Below, one piece after another: positions 56,502-64,000 of a DNA stretch of 64,000 nucleotides (within the stretch, counting starts at the first letter, position 1; each line of letters opens with the position of its first letter). The translations under genes and the position numbers were made by a program. The notes beneath the pieces were generated by a model, which saw only the letters and a list, made by a program, of their open reading frames with translations, was not told the origin of the DNA and searched no databases. Origin of the DNA: CAVWXT01 sp963759115 (GTDB taxonomy: Bacteria > Planctomycetota > Planctomycetia > Pirellulales > Thermoguttaceae); the NCBI GenBank assembly GCA_963759115.1, contig CAVWXT010000001.1, positions 1,116,001 to 1,180,000 on the forward strand, given 5' to 3'.

Positions 56502-57464
56502 ATGCCGTCAAAACAAACGAAGAGAGTCATTACTTGGGCGTTCGCAGGGACCATCCTGGCGGCAAGCTTATGGTATCTGCTGGCCACGTTTCAGTGGCTT
56601 GAAATTGCCAACACTCTCCGGCAGATGAATGTCGCGTGGCTAGCGGTTGCGGGAGTCTCGATCGTTGTGTACTGGTTTGTTCGAGCCGTTCGTTGGCACG
56701 TGTTGTTGCGCCAGTTGGGGGTGGACATCCCCTTTGGCGACCTCTATCTGTGTAGCGCCGTCGCGCTGGGGCTGGCGATTGTCACTCCGCTGCAATCGGG
56801 AGAAGTGCTCAAGATCGAACTTCTGAAGAGGTATGACAAGATAGAGCGGTTTTCCGGGTACAGCTCGTTCCTCGTCGAGCGCGTCGCCGACTTGGCCGTG
56901 GTGTTCTGTTTGGCAATTATCAGCCTCTTGGTGAGTCCCGACATGGGCATCGATCCACGGCGAGCGATCCAGCTCATTGTCCTGGTCTTCGCGGCGGGCG
57001 CGATAGCAACCGCCGTGTTCTGGAACGTTCGGCTGCCCGGCCGCGCAGGGCAGTTCCAGGCCCAGATGCGCGACTGCGTGCGAAACATGAAGACGCTTGG
57101 CCTGGTGCTGCTGCTAACGCTTGCCGGTTGGGCGCTTGTCGCTGTGGGCTGGTATGCGTGCCTGGAGAGCATCGGCTGCAACGTCGGCTATGTGAACACC
57201 GTCATGATCATGTCCACGCTGGTTCCGGTGCATATCCTGAGTCTGATACCTGGCGGCGTAGGCATCGCCGAGGCAAGTCTCACGCTGTTCCTGTTGCACT
57301 TGGGGCAACCTGCTCCTGTTGCGCAGGCCGGCGCCCTCATGTTGCGGTTCTACGGCGTCCTGGCCCTCGCGTTGGCCGTGTGTCACTGGTTCATTTGGCG
57401 GAGAAATCCTATTCGTCGCTCCAGAGGCGTCACCGATGAATCGGCACCGGCTGCAAGCGGATGA
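56502..57464 (+). CDS. Flippase-like / lysylphosphatidylglycerol synthase TM-family membrane protein
   Basis: A 320-residue protein with about eight membrane helices of the UPF0104/AglD type. Recognisable are VVYWFVRAVRWHVLLRQLGV, LAIVTPLQSGEVLKIELLKR (the family GE motif), YSSFLVERVADLAVVFCLAI and VPVHILSLIPGGVGIAEASL. Members assist lipid or polyprenol-sugar transfer across the membrane; in polysaccharide clusters they usually sit beside a GT2 of the type found just upstream. A basic cytoplasmic tail ends the protein. Confidence 0.85.
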   Translation: MPSKQTKRVITWAFAGTILAASLWYLLATFQWLEIANTLRQMNVAWLAVAGVSIVVYWFVRAVRWHVLLRQLGVDIPFGDLYLCSAVALGLAIVTPLQSGEVLKIELLKRYDKIERFSGYSSFLVERVADLAVVFCLAIISLLVSPDMGIDPRRAIQLIVLVFAAGAIATAVFWNVRLPGRAGQFQAQMRDCVRNMKTLGLVLLLTLAGWALVAVGWYACLESIGCNVGYVNTVMIMSTLVPVHILSLIPGGVGIAEASLTLFLLHLGQPAPVAQAGALMLRFYGVLALALAVCHWFIWRRNPIRRSRGVTDESAPAASG

Positions 57465-57592
57465 GTGCAGTGCATCGCGGTGAACGAATCGAAACCGGAT
57501 AAGCTTTATGTGCAAGGCCCGTATCGTCCGCTTCACATTATTGGACCTGAAGCCTTGCAACCCGTGGGGCGGGCGAAGATCGGTTGCGAGTC

Positions 57593-58460
57593 ATGAACAG
57601 ACGGTCGCGTTTCAAGCTGCTTTTCGGAACCTATTCCTACCTGGCCAATGCGGGAAACTGGATGGCAGACCTTCTTCCGGTGTTTCTCCGCGATGCGTTG
57701 TTCTCGCGGCTGTTCGCCTCGTACGGGAAAGGAGTGTACATCGATTACCGGTGCTATTTCCGCTACTTCAACCGGATAAGACTCGGCGACAACGTCACTA
57801 TTAACCGCGGATGCCGCTTCTTTGCGTCCCATGCGTTTAAGGGTCTTCGGCAAAATCTGTGGGTGAAAAATGGGCCTACGGGGGATTCGTCCTGGCAAGG
57901 TGGATTTTCTGAGGGATGGCAGGGCAAATAAATGACGGTGGAAACAGCCGCAAAACCGGGGTTTTCTTGTTGTGTAACGGCCCTCGTCGGGTCTCCCACA
58001 TCTGCAACGCACGGACCTTTGCCACGGAAAAACGGGGATGGAATCTATGAATCAGATCGTTGAGGCTCCCGAAATCACGAAAACCCCTGAAAATCCAGAT
58101 TCAAATTCAAACTGAGTTTCACGGCCCAAATCAACCCACAGATTCTGCCGAGGAGGCGCGTTTAAAGACGTGGAGATTCGCATCGGAAACAATGTCGCCA
58201 TCGCGCCCGAGGTCTGCTTTCTTGCCGCCGGGCATGATTACAGGAAGCTGGCTCTTCCCGGCACGGCTAAGAGCATCGTCGTATGTGACCATGCATGGAT
58301 AGGCGCTCGCAGCATCATATTGCCCGGCGTCACGATCGGCGAAGGGGCTATTGTTGGCGCGGGTTCGGTGGTGTCAAGGGATGTTCCAGCATGGGTGGTT
58401 GCGGTCGGCAATCCGGCGACCGTCTTGCGGGCGAGGATTCTGGCGGAGGACAAACCGTAG
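57593..58460 (+). pseudogene. Hexapeptide acyltransferase interrupted by a MITE
   Basis: Without the insert the gene encodes 180 residues of a left-handed beta-helix acyltransferase similar to those decorating capsular sugars: YGKGVYIDYRCYFRYFNRIR, LGDNVTINRGCRFFASHAFK, then DVEIRIGNNVAIAPEVCFLA, AGHDYRK, and HAWIGARSIILPGVTIGEGA with GAGSVVSRDVPAWVVAVGNP. The catalytic His is probably that of AGHDY. A 317-bp element with an 8-bp duplication separates codons for HAFK and DVEIR. Removal restores the frame exactly, so the gene was intact until this insertion. Confidence 0.85.
57841..58157. mobile_element. 317-bp MITE with 8-bp target duplication
   Basis: The 8-mer GCGTTTAA occurs at 57833-57840 and again at 58158-58165. 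The terminal inverted repeats pair at 20 of 24 positions; the best-conserved part is ATCTGTGGGT on the left and ACCCACAGAT on the right. No gene of useful length is inside. The 8-bp duplication fits IS1595- or ISAs1-like transposition, but the family cannot be fixed from the ends alone. Confidence 0.88.
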
Positions 58461-58505
58461 CAGCCGTGTACCCGCGACTTAGACGTCGTGTGGAGGAATA
58501 GTCAT

Positions 58506-60164
58506 ATGTATTCAACATTGCAAAGCCTTTTAACGCAAAAGGAAGCATTGGGGCATCGCCTTCCTTGGTTGCGGCAGCTTGCCTTTTGGTTGGGGTGCAT
58601 CTCGTTATTCTCAGTCGCCTTCGCACTTCGCTACACGGGCTGCTTCACCTTCCCCTTTTTCGGCGATGAGGCGTTCACGCTTGACTGGAGTCGCGACTAT
58701 CAGGCGTTTTGGAAGACCTGGAATATCGATACCATCAGTTACCTCAAGTATCCACTACTTTTCGCGATGAATTCGCTCTTGTTGGACCATTTTCACGATC
58801 CTGTCACCGCCATTCGCGTAATTCCGCTTGCCGCGGGCATTCTCTTGTTCCCCATTTTCATGTGGCTGCTCAACAAACGCTTCGGCGCGGTAGTCATGTT
58901 CGTAGCCCTGACGATTGTGGCCTTCAATCCGACGCATATCTTCTTTTCTCAATTCGCCCGATACTATTCCCTGGTGTTTCTTCTGGCAAACTTGGCCCTG
59001 TACACTTTTTTTATTTCCTTCGAGCGACGTTCTTGGCGGCTGTTCCTGGTTTCACAGTTCATTTCGATCCTGGCATTCCTTTCGCATCCATCCGCGGGAA
59101 CCCTCGTCGCCGTGGAAGTGGGCTACCTTCTCATACTGGGAATGTTCTCGTGGATGGAAGGCCGCTCGCTCATGCCAAGACGCGACGCGTTTACGATGAC
59201 CGTGGCAGCGGTTTTCTCAGTGGCATGCCTCGCGTTGATCGCCGGCTCGATAGTGATCTTGTTGAAATGGGCCGTCCTTTCGAAGTATCAAGCCAATTAT
59301 GACGTCTCGGTGTTTACGTCAGGCGTCATACTGCGAATTGGCATACCGCTCGTGGTGTGGGACGGAGTGGCGTCGCTTTACTACTTCTTTCGCCGCGATC
59401 AGGCGGGAGTGTTTCTTTCGCTGGCAGTTTTCTGTCCAATTGTGGCGGGCGCGATGCTGTCGTCGATCGGTATGGATGTAAATCCCATTTATGTGGCCTA
59501 CATAATCTTTCCGGCATCCCTCGTGGCGGCGTACTTCCTAGCGGAGCTGTTGAATATTACCGGATGGTACGGGAGTGACAGCCGGTCCCGATACTATTCG
59601 GCCGGCCTACTGTTTGCCATCGCCGCCATGTTGACCTTGGGTGACGTGCCAGAACTCGTCTCCTACTATATCGACGGCAACCGCCCTGATTTTCCGGCGG
59701 CGATGAAGTGGATTGACAAGCAGCGTGCGGGAAAGGGTGCAATTGTGATTACCACGAGTATAGACTATCCAATCGATTTCTGTAAACGCAAGGGTATTTC
59801 CTATGAGCATCTGTCTCGTGAAGCTCTCGTGGATGATGTTATTGAAGCAGTAGGCACAGGTAAGGTCGTGGTGATGTCGTACGCGTGGTGGGCGGCTATG
59901 CCGCCTGAAAACATCGGTCGAATTGCCAACATCTCGCACTGGTTAATATTGCGTGCCGAGCGAGACGGCCTTACCCCGATCATGCCGTCGGAAGTTCTCA
60001 CTTTCGACAAGGACAATGCGAAGCGCGTCGTGTTGGCTACGAAGGAGGCCCTCCCGGCCTTTGCCAAGAACTATCAGCTCGAGACACGTATTGGCAGAAC
60101 CAGGTATGATCATCGGCAGAACTACTTGCTCGTCTATGGCCCAAGACACTTGTGGGCGCCATGA
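58506..60164 (+). CDS. PMT/ArnT-like family 39 glycosyltransferase
   Basis: A 552-residue membrane protein with GGAGG 9 nt before the ATG. Ten or more hydrophobic helices are preceded by a first extracytoplasmic loop with the acidic pair in PFFGDEAFTLDWSRDY, the hallmark of GT-C enzymes. NPTHIFFSQFARYYSLVFLL is typical of the ArnT/PMT group. A soluble C-terminal domain follows (FPAAMKWIDKQRAGKGAIVI and onward). It would transfer a sugar from a polyprenyl-phosphate donor on the outer face of the membrane, consistent with the polyprenyl glycosyltransferase at 55415. Confidence 0.82.
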   Translation: MYSTLQSLLTQKEALGHRLPWLRQLAFWLGCISLFSVAFALRYTGCFTFPFFGDEAFTLDWSRDYQAFWKTWNIDTISYLKYPLLFAMNSLLLDHFHDPVTAIRVIPLAAGILLFPIFMWLLNKRFGAVVMFVALTIVAFNPTHIFFSQFARYYSLVFLLANLALYTFFISFERRSWRLFLVSQFISILAFLSHPSAGTLVAVEVGYLLILGMFSWMEGRSLMPRRDAFTMTVAAVFSVACLALIAGSIVILLKWAVLSKYQANYDVSVFTSGVILRIGIPLVVWDGVASLYYFFRRDQAGVFLSLAVFCPIVAGAMLSSIGMDVNPIYVAYIIFPASLVAAYFLAELLNITGWYGSDSRSRYYSAGLLFAIAAMLTLGDVPELVSYYIDGNRPDFPAAMKWIDKQRAGKGAIVITTSIDYPIDFCKRKGISYEHLSREALVDDVIEAVGTGKVVVMSYAWWAAMPPENIGRIANISHWLILRAERDGLTPIMPSEVLTFDKDNAKRVVLATKEALPAFAKNYQLETRIGRTRYDHRQNYLLVYGPRHLWAP

Positions 60165-60171
60165 GCCATGA

Positions 60172-60465
60172 CTTGAGGATATCCTAATCGGCGACAACGT
60201 ACATATTCTCAGCGGCCGTCATCAGCACCACTCGGAAGACCCAAACGCCCCAAGGAATGCCCAGGGTGGCGCTTTCACCGAGGTCCGAATCGGCCGCAAT
60301 GCCTGGATCGGCAATAGTGCGGTGGTGATGGCCCACGTTGGCGACAACAGCGTGATCGGCACGGGCAGCGTGGTGGTCAAACCGATTCCGCCCCGGTCGA
60401 TGGCGGCCGGCAACCCCGCGACAGTGAAAAGAAGTCTGTGCCCTGAAGCAGCGGAGAATCAATGA
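60172..60465 (+). pseudogene. Hexapeptide acyltransferase, 5'-truncated
   Basis: The stretch LIGDNVHILSGRHQHHSEDP, AFTEVRIGRNAWIGNSAVVM, AHVGDNSVIGTGSVVVKPIP and MAAGNPATVKRSLC is the C-terminal beta helix of an acetyltransferase of the VatD/MaT type. It is open from the stop at 60169 and no start codon with a ribosome-binding site is present. The first half of the protein is missing; the upstream neighbour ends at 60164. The stop overlaps the ligase start as ATGA, so it once led the ligase gene. Confidence 0.75.
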
Positions 60466-61733
60466 GCGGCGCGTCTCCCATGATCTGGCTTCTCGGCGGC
60501 TACATGTGGCTGTTCATCCACCGGCCGTTCGAGGTCTGGCCGTGGCTGGGCGAATTGCACGTCGAGCGGATGTACATGATTGTCACGATTCTGTGCTGGG
60601 CGCTCGCCGTCGATAAGCGGTGGGTCTCCAATCGGCTCAACGTGGCTTTCGTGTTCTTCTGGATCGTGCTGCTTGCCGCCTGGGCCGCCAGCCCTTATGG
60701 CGCTAATGGCACCCAGACCGTGGAGAACTATTTCAAGGTCGTGGTTTTCTATGTTCTCGTCATGTCCACGGTGCGCAGCGAGCGGGATCTCAAACTACTC
60801 GTGATCATGTTCCTGGGGGCAATGAGCCTCTACATGGCGCACTCCCTCTCGGAGTACCACAACGGACGCCACGAGTGGCGCATGGGAACCGTCAGAATGG
60901 TCGGCGTTGATAGCACAAGCGGTGATCCCAACAGTTTTGCCGGCACGATCGTCTATTCACTTCCGTTGGTGTTTCCCCTTTGGTTCCAATTCCAGAACTC
61001 GCGGCTGCGGTGGGCGTTGGTCGGCTACGTGGTGCTGGCGTCCACATGCGTCCTGCTCACGGGCTCTCGGATGGGGTTCGTCGGACTTTGCTCGCTGGCT
61101 TTAGTGGTCGCGTTGCTATCGAAACATCGCCTTGCGATCATCACGCTTTTGGCAGTTGCCGCGCCGCTGGCATGGATATTCCTCCCTAAGGATCGCCAAG
61201 ACCGATACCTGACACTTTACGACCCTTCCTACGGTCCCGTCAATGCACAAGCGTCAGCGGAGGGGCGGATACAGGGATTCTATGACGGCGTGGAGATATG
61301 GAGTCGAAACCCGATCCTCGGCATTGGCCCCGCAGCATTTGGAGCAGCCACGGGGCGCGGTATGCAGGCCCACAACTTGTACGGGCAGGTTCTTGGCGAA
61401 TTGGGCACACTCGGCGCAACTGCCCTGGTCGGCATGATCATCGCCTTTGCAGCGAACATGTTAACCGCCCGACAACTATTCCGCGCGGTTCCAGAGATCG
61501 CGCCGGTCTTTCCCTATCAAGTCTGCATTGCGACATCGGTCACGATAGTACTCCTTCTTATTTTAGGTATGGTAGCGCACAATCTCTTCCGGCCCATCTG
61601 GCTATGGCTGGGAGCTTTCGAAGGCCTCGCACTTCATTGCATGCGCCAGCGCCGTTGTGAGCCCGATCCACGCGAAGTACTGCAATTTCCGGACGACTCC
61701 CATTCGCCTTCATGTACTGTGAGCCAACCATGA
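60462..61733 (+). CDS. O-antigen ligase / polymerase-family membrane protein
   Basis: A 423-residue protein with about eleven membrane helices and the O-antigen ligase (Wzy_C-like) pattern. A long periplasmic loop (YDPSYGPVNAQASAEGRIQG, then FYDGVEIWSRNPILGIGPAA) leads into FGAATGRGMQAHNLYGQVLG, where the His of HNLYGQV is the family's conserved residue. It would polymerise or ligate the exopolysaccharide repeat at the outer membrane face. An in-frame ATG at 60480 is an alternative start; it is the one preserved in the truncated copy at 51230. Overlaps of 4 nt on both sides show tight coupling. Confidence 0.87.
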   Translation: MSGASPMIWLLGGYMWLFIHRPFEVWPWLGELHVERMYMIVTILCWALAVDKRWVSNRLNVAFVFFWIVLLAAWAASPYGANGTQTVENYFKVVVFYVLVMSTVRSERDLKLLVIMFLGAMSLYMAHSLSEYHNGRHEWRMGTVRMVGVDSTSGDPNSFAGTIVYSLPLVFPLWFQFQNSRLRWALVGYVVLASTCVLLTGSRMGFVGLCSLALVVALLSKHRLAIITLLAVAAPLAWIFLPKDRQDRYLTLYDPSYGPVNAQASAEGRIQGFYDGVEIWSRNPILGIGPAAFGAATGRGMQAHNLYGQVLGELGTLGATALVGMIIAFAANMLTARQLFRAVPEIAPVFPYQVCIATSVTIVLLLILGMVAHNLFRPIWLWLGAFEGLALHCMRQRRCEPDPREVLQFPDDSHSPSCTVSQP

Positions 61734-62695
61734 TCATCGAGAGCGACTACCTCACCGAAGGCTTGTTCGGCCAGATCTTTATCTGGATGCTGGAAATCTT
61801 GCCGTATATTGACTCGAAGCAATGGAAGCCTGAATGGCGCATTCGCACGAAGAACTATGGCGAGCCTCCGGAGTATAACATCTTCCCCGGCATCGTTAGA
61901 GCGACGTACAAGCCCGAATCAAATGGTAACACCTTATCCTTTGAAGACCTACAGTACGGCCACAAATACAATTTCCGGCAAAGTTTTCGTTCCGCCAGCG
62001 AGTATTGGAATTCCAACTTTCGCTTTCCCGAAGATGTTTACGATCGCCTTGAGCAATTCTGGCAAACGAACTTCGCGGGCGAGACCGTTCTGGGAGTGCA
62101 TTATCGAGGAACAGACAAGAATGTGGACCACTTTCAGACAGATCCCGTTTCGCAGTACCAGTTGCTCTGCGTCGTCGAAGACTTTCTGAAGACGCATGCC
62201 GATGTTACGGCGATCTTTGTGGCCACCGACGATTGCCGCTTCATCGAGGCCATGAGCGCGTTCCCCCACGTAAGATTTCACCCGCAGGCGCGATCAGGAG
62301 GCAACACGCCGTTATGGAACCGGCATCAAGCGTCCGACAATCAGTCCGTGGCTAAGGATGCGATTCTCGACTGTCTGACTCTATCGCGTTGCCGTTATGG
62401 TCTGAAGTGCATGTCGCAACTCTCGGCCTTCTCCAAAATCATCAATCCAGACTTGGAGATCTATCGCGTTTCTGCGTGCAAACCGGGCTGGTTTCCTGAG
62501 GCCTATGTTCCGCTTTATCGCAGCGATGATAAGGCGGTGCGGTCGCTCCTCCGCATTCTGCAGCAGGACGACTTTTCAGACCCCCCATTTCGGAGAGCCG
62601 CAGGGATACACAGAAGGGTGGCGAGGATCGCTAGGCAGGTATGTAAGAGGCGAGCCACTCTCTGGGCAAGAGCGAAGGCACTGCTTGAAAAATGA
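61730..62695 (+). CDS. Fucosyltransferase-like protein (NodZ/FUT8 type)
   Basis: A 321-residue protein starting MIIESDYLTEGLFGQIFIWM. The key motif is TVLGVHYRGTDKNVDHFQTD; HxRxTDK is the donor-binding signature of alpha-1,6-fucosyltransferases such as NodZ and FUT8 and of protein O-fucosyltransferases. AIFVATDDCRFIEAM and KDAILDCLTLSRCRYGLKCM are also consistent (the latter with the SxxS region altered). It would transfer fucose or a related deoxyhexose from a GDP-sugar. A degenerate copy lies at 46322. Overlaps the ligase gene by 4 nt. Confidence 0.72.
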   Translation: MIIESDYLTEGLFGQIFIWMLEILPYIDSKQWKPEWRIRTKNYGEPPEYNIFPGIVRATYKPESNGNTLSFEDLQYGHKYNFRQSFRSASEYWNSNFRFPEDVYDRLEQFWQTNFAGETVLGVHYRGTDKNVDHFQTDPVSQYQLLCVVEDFLKTHADVTAIFVATDDCRFIEAMSAFPHVRFHPQARSGGNTPLWNRHQASDNQSVAKDAILDCLTLSRCRYGLKCMSQLSAFSKIINPDLEIYRVSACKPGWFPEAYVPLYRSDDKAVRSLLRILQQDDFSDPPFRRAAGIHRRVARIARQVCKRRATLWARAKALLEK

Positions 62696-62773
62696 CCGAA
62701 TCACGGCAAACATCGACTTTTGACCGATAACTTTCGTCCGGCCAACGGCTGGCAGCACAAGGAGAGCAACCCA

Positions 62774-63814
62774 ATGTCCTATTCGGACGAATCGCATTCG
62801 GCCGACCATGATCTGATTGTCATCACTGGCGCTGGAGGCTTCATCGGCGGGTCGCTGGCGCGGTACTTCTATGAACGGGGACGCCGTCGCATCCGGGCCG
62901 TGGACAAGAAGCCGCTGTGTGATTGGTATCAACGTATTCCGGGCAGCGAGTGCATCTGCCTCGACGTGAGCAAGGAGGAGAACTGTCGTCGCGTGTGTGA
63001 GGAAGCAACCGAAGTCTATAACCTGGCCGCCGACATGGGTGGAATGGGGTTCATCGAAAAGTTTCGTATCGAGTGCTTGCGGTCCATCCTGATCAACACA
63101 AACATGATCGAGGCTGCGTACCGTGCCGGCGCCGAGCGGTATTTCTACTCCTCCTCCGCGTGCGTCTACAATGCCGACCTTCAAAAGGACACGGAGGTTA
63201 CGGCCTTGAAAGAGTCCGACGCCTACCCGGCCATGGCTGAACGCGGCTACGGCTGGGAAAAGCTCATCTCAGAGATGTTCTGCCAGGAGTACTGGGCCGA
63301 ACGGGGCATGAAGACGTTCATCGCCCGGTTCCACAACGTCTACGGCCCAAACGGCACGTGGGACGGGGGACGCGAGAAGGCTCCGGCTGCCATTTGCCGC
63401 AAGGTGATCGAGGCCAAGGACAGCGGCCGCAACTCCATCGAGATCTGGGGCGATGGAACGCGGACCCGCAGCTTTCAGTACATCGACAACTGCACCCTCG
63501 GCATCGACAAGATCACCCACTGCGAAGAGCTAATTGCCACGCCCATCAACCTTGGCTCCAGCGAACTGGTCTCGGTCAATGAGCTAGTCAGCCTCATTGA
63601 AGCGATCGCCGGGGTGAAACTGACTCGGTCGTATAAGCTGGATGCCCCCATGGGCGTCGCCGGCCGCAATAGCGACAATACGATGATCCAAAGAATCTTG
63701 AAATGGGAGCCGAAGACGCCGCTGCGCGTCGGTCTGGCGAAGACCTACGCCTGGATCGAACAGCAGTATTACGACCGCAAGGCCGGCAAACGGGTAGTGA
63801 CGGAGACGCTGTAA
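62774..63814 (+). CDS. NAD-dependent sugar-nucleotide epimerase, GDP-mannose 3,5-epimerase-like
   Basis: A 346-residue extended short-chain dehydrogenase. AAGGAG is 8 nt before the ATG. The NAD motif is VITGAGGFIGGSLARYFYER; the catalytic residues are in YFYSSSACVYNADLQK and in YGWEKLISEMFCQEYW (Tyr and Lys). The segment VYNLAADMGGMGFIE, with its Met-Gly-Gly-Met, is typical of GDP-mannose 3,5-epimerase, as is RFHNVYGPNGTWDGGREKAP. The product would be GDP-L-galactose or a related hexose for the polysaccharide. The reading frame extends to 62720, but homology begins near residue 17 of this start. Confidence 0.85.
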   Translation: MSYSDESHSADHDLIVITGAGGFIGGSLARYFYERGRRRIRAVDKKPLCDWYQRIPGSECICLDVSKEENCRRVCEEATEVYNLAADMGGMGFIEKFRIECLRSILINTNMIEAAYRAGAERYFYSSSACVYNADLQKDTEVTALKESDAYPAMAERGYGWEKLISEMFCQEYWAERGMKTFIARFHNVYGPNGTWDGGREKAPAAICRKVIEAKDSGRNSIEIWGDGTRTRSFQYIDNCTLGIDKITHCEELIATPINLGSSELVSVNELVSLIEAIAGVKLTRSYKLDAPMGVAGRNSDNTMIQRILKWEPKTPLRVGLAKTYAWIEQQYYDRKAGKRVVTETL

Positions 63815-63845
63815 ACACAGGAGCCTCAGCGCAGGACCTATAGCC

Positions 63846-64000
63846 ATGTCCTCAGTCTTGCCGTACTCCAATCCCGGACAACTCGCTCGCCCGATCGCAC
63901 GGACCTTCACCCCGGTCAGGTCGTTGATTCATGCTCTTCGCGTTCTCGGCTGGAAGGACGGATTGAACTACGCTATCCGTCGGGCCGTCGAGTACAATCC
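63846..64000 (+). CDS. Start of an unidentified gene, cut by the window edge
   Basis: Fifty-one codons are available (MSSVLPYSNPGQLARPIART, then PVRSLIHALRVLGWKDGLNY and AIRRAVEYN) and the frame is open to the end of the window. It follows the epimerase by 31 bp, so it is probably the next gene of the cluster. No family can be assigned from this piece. Confidence 0.5.
   Translation, partial: MSSVLPYSNPGQLARPIARTFTPVRSLIHALRVLGWKDGLNYAIRRAVEYN

Overview
The window looks like chromosomal DNA of a planctomycete, probably Pirellulales-like. This is inferred from the GC-rich coding DNA, two PEP-CTERM surface proteins, a BBP7-type outer-membrane barrel, a GH106 rhamnosidase with a GH2 enzyme, a sigma factor of planctomycete type, and large transmembrane-TPR proteins. 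No rRNA is present; there is one tRNA, tRNA-Ile(GAU).

Layout. 1-5.7 kb: a partial uroporphyrinogen-decarboxylase-family gene, a twice-frameshifted GH106 rhamnosidase and an HD-GYP protein. 6-10 kb: an IS4-type element joins a 3'-truncated membrane-protein gene to a 5'-truncated dinD. 10.4-16 kb: acetolactate synthase (frameshifted), a DUF433/DUF5615 toxin-antitoxin pair, a hypothetical protein coupled to a GH2 enzyme. 16-17.1 kb: an integration scar beside tRNA-Ile. 17.5-21.8 kb: inositol-1-phosphate synthase, a DNA methyltransferase with a damaged small partner, and a DEAD-box helicase. 21.8-28.5 kb: three tandem TMTC-like TPR membrane proteins. 28.6-35.5 kb: a hypothetical protein, an Eco57I-like type IIG restriction-modification gene split by an ISH3-like element, and an ISL3 remnant. 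35.8-41.9 kb: a sigma factor, a barrel protein, an aldo/keto reductase and two PEP-CTERM proteins, with a shared upstream element before three of them. 43-64 kb: an exopolysaccharide cluster with deacetylases, glycosyltransferases, sugar-nucleotide enzymes, acyltransferases, a flippase-like protein, an O-antigen ligase and an epimerase, with transposon scars and truncated gene copies.

The 43-64 kb genes would act together to make, modify, polymerise and export a complex polysaccharide. The DUF3473 deacetylase is of the type that accompanies exosortase/PEP-CTERM systems, which fits the PEP-CTERM genes just upstream; no exosortase is visible here.

The most unusual signals are these. Palindromic repeat modules sit in frame inside conserved proteins, and one identical 25-bp module occurs in two unrelated genes in opposite orientation. 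A palindromic element fuses a deacetylase to a glycosyltransferase. A 64-bp element lies upstream of both a sigma factor and a PEP-CTERM gene. Three insertions can be excised on paper to restore the host reading frame exactly. About ten short frameshifts recur, many consistent with 2-nt contractions; sequencing error cannot be excluded for these.
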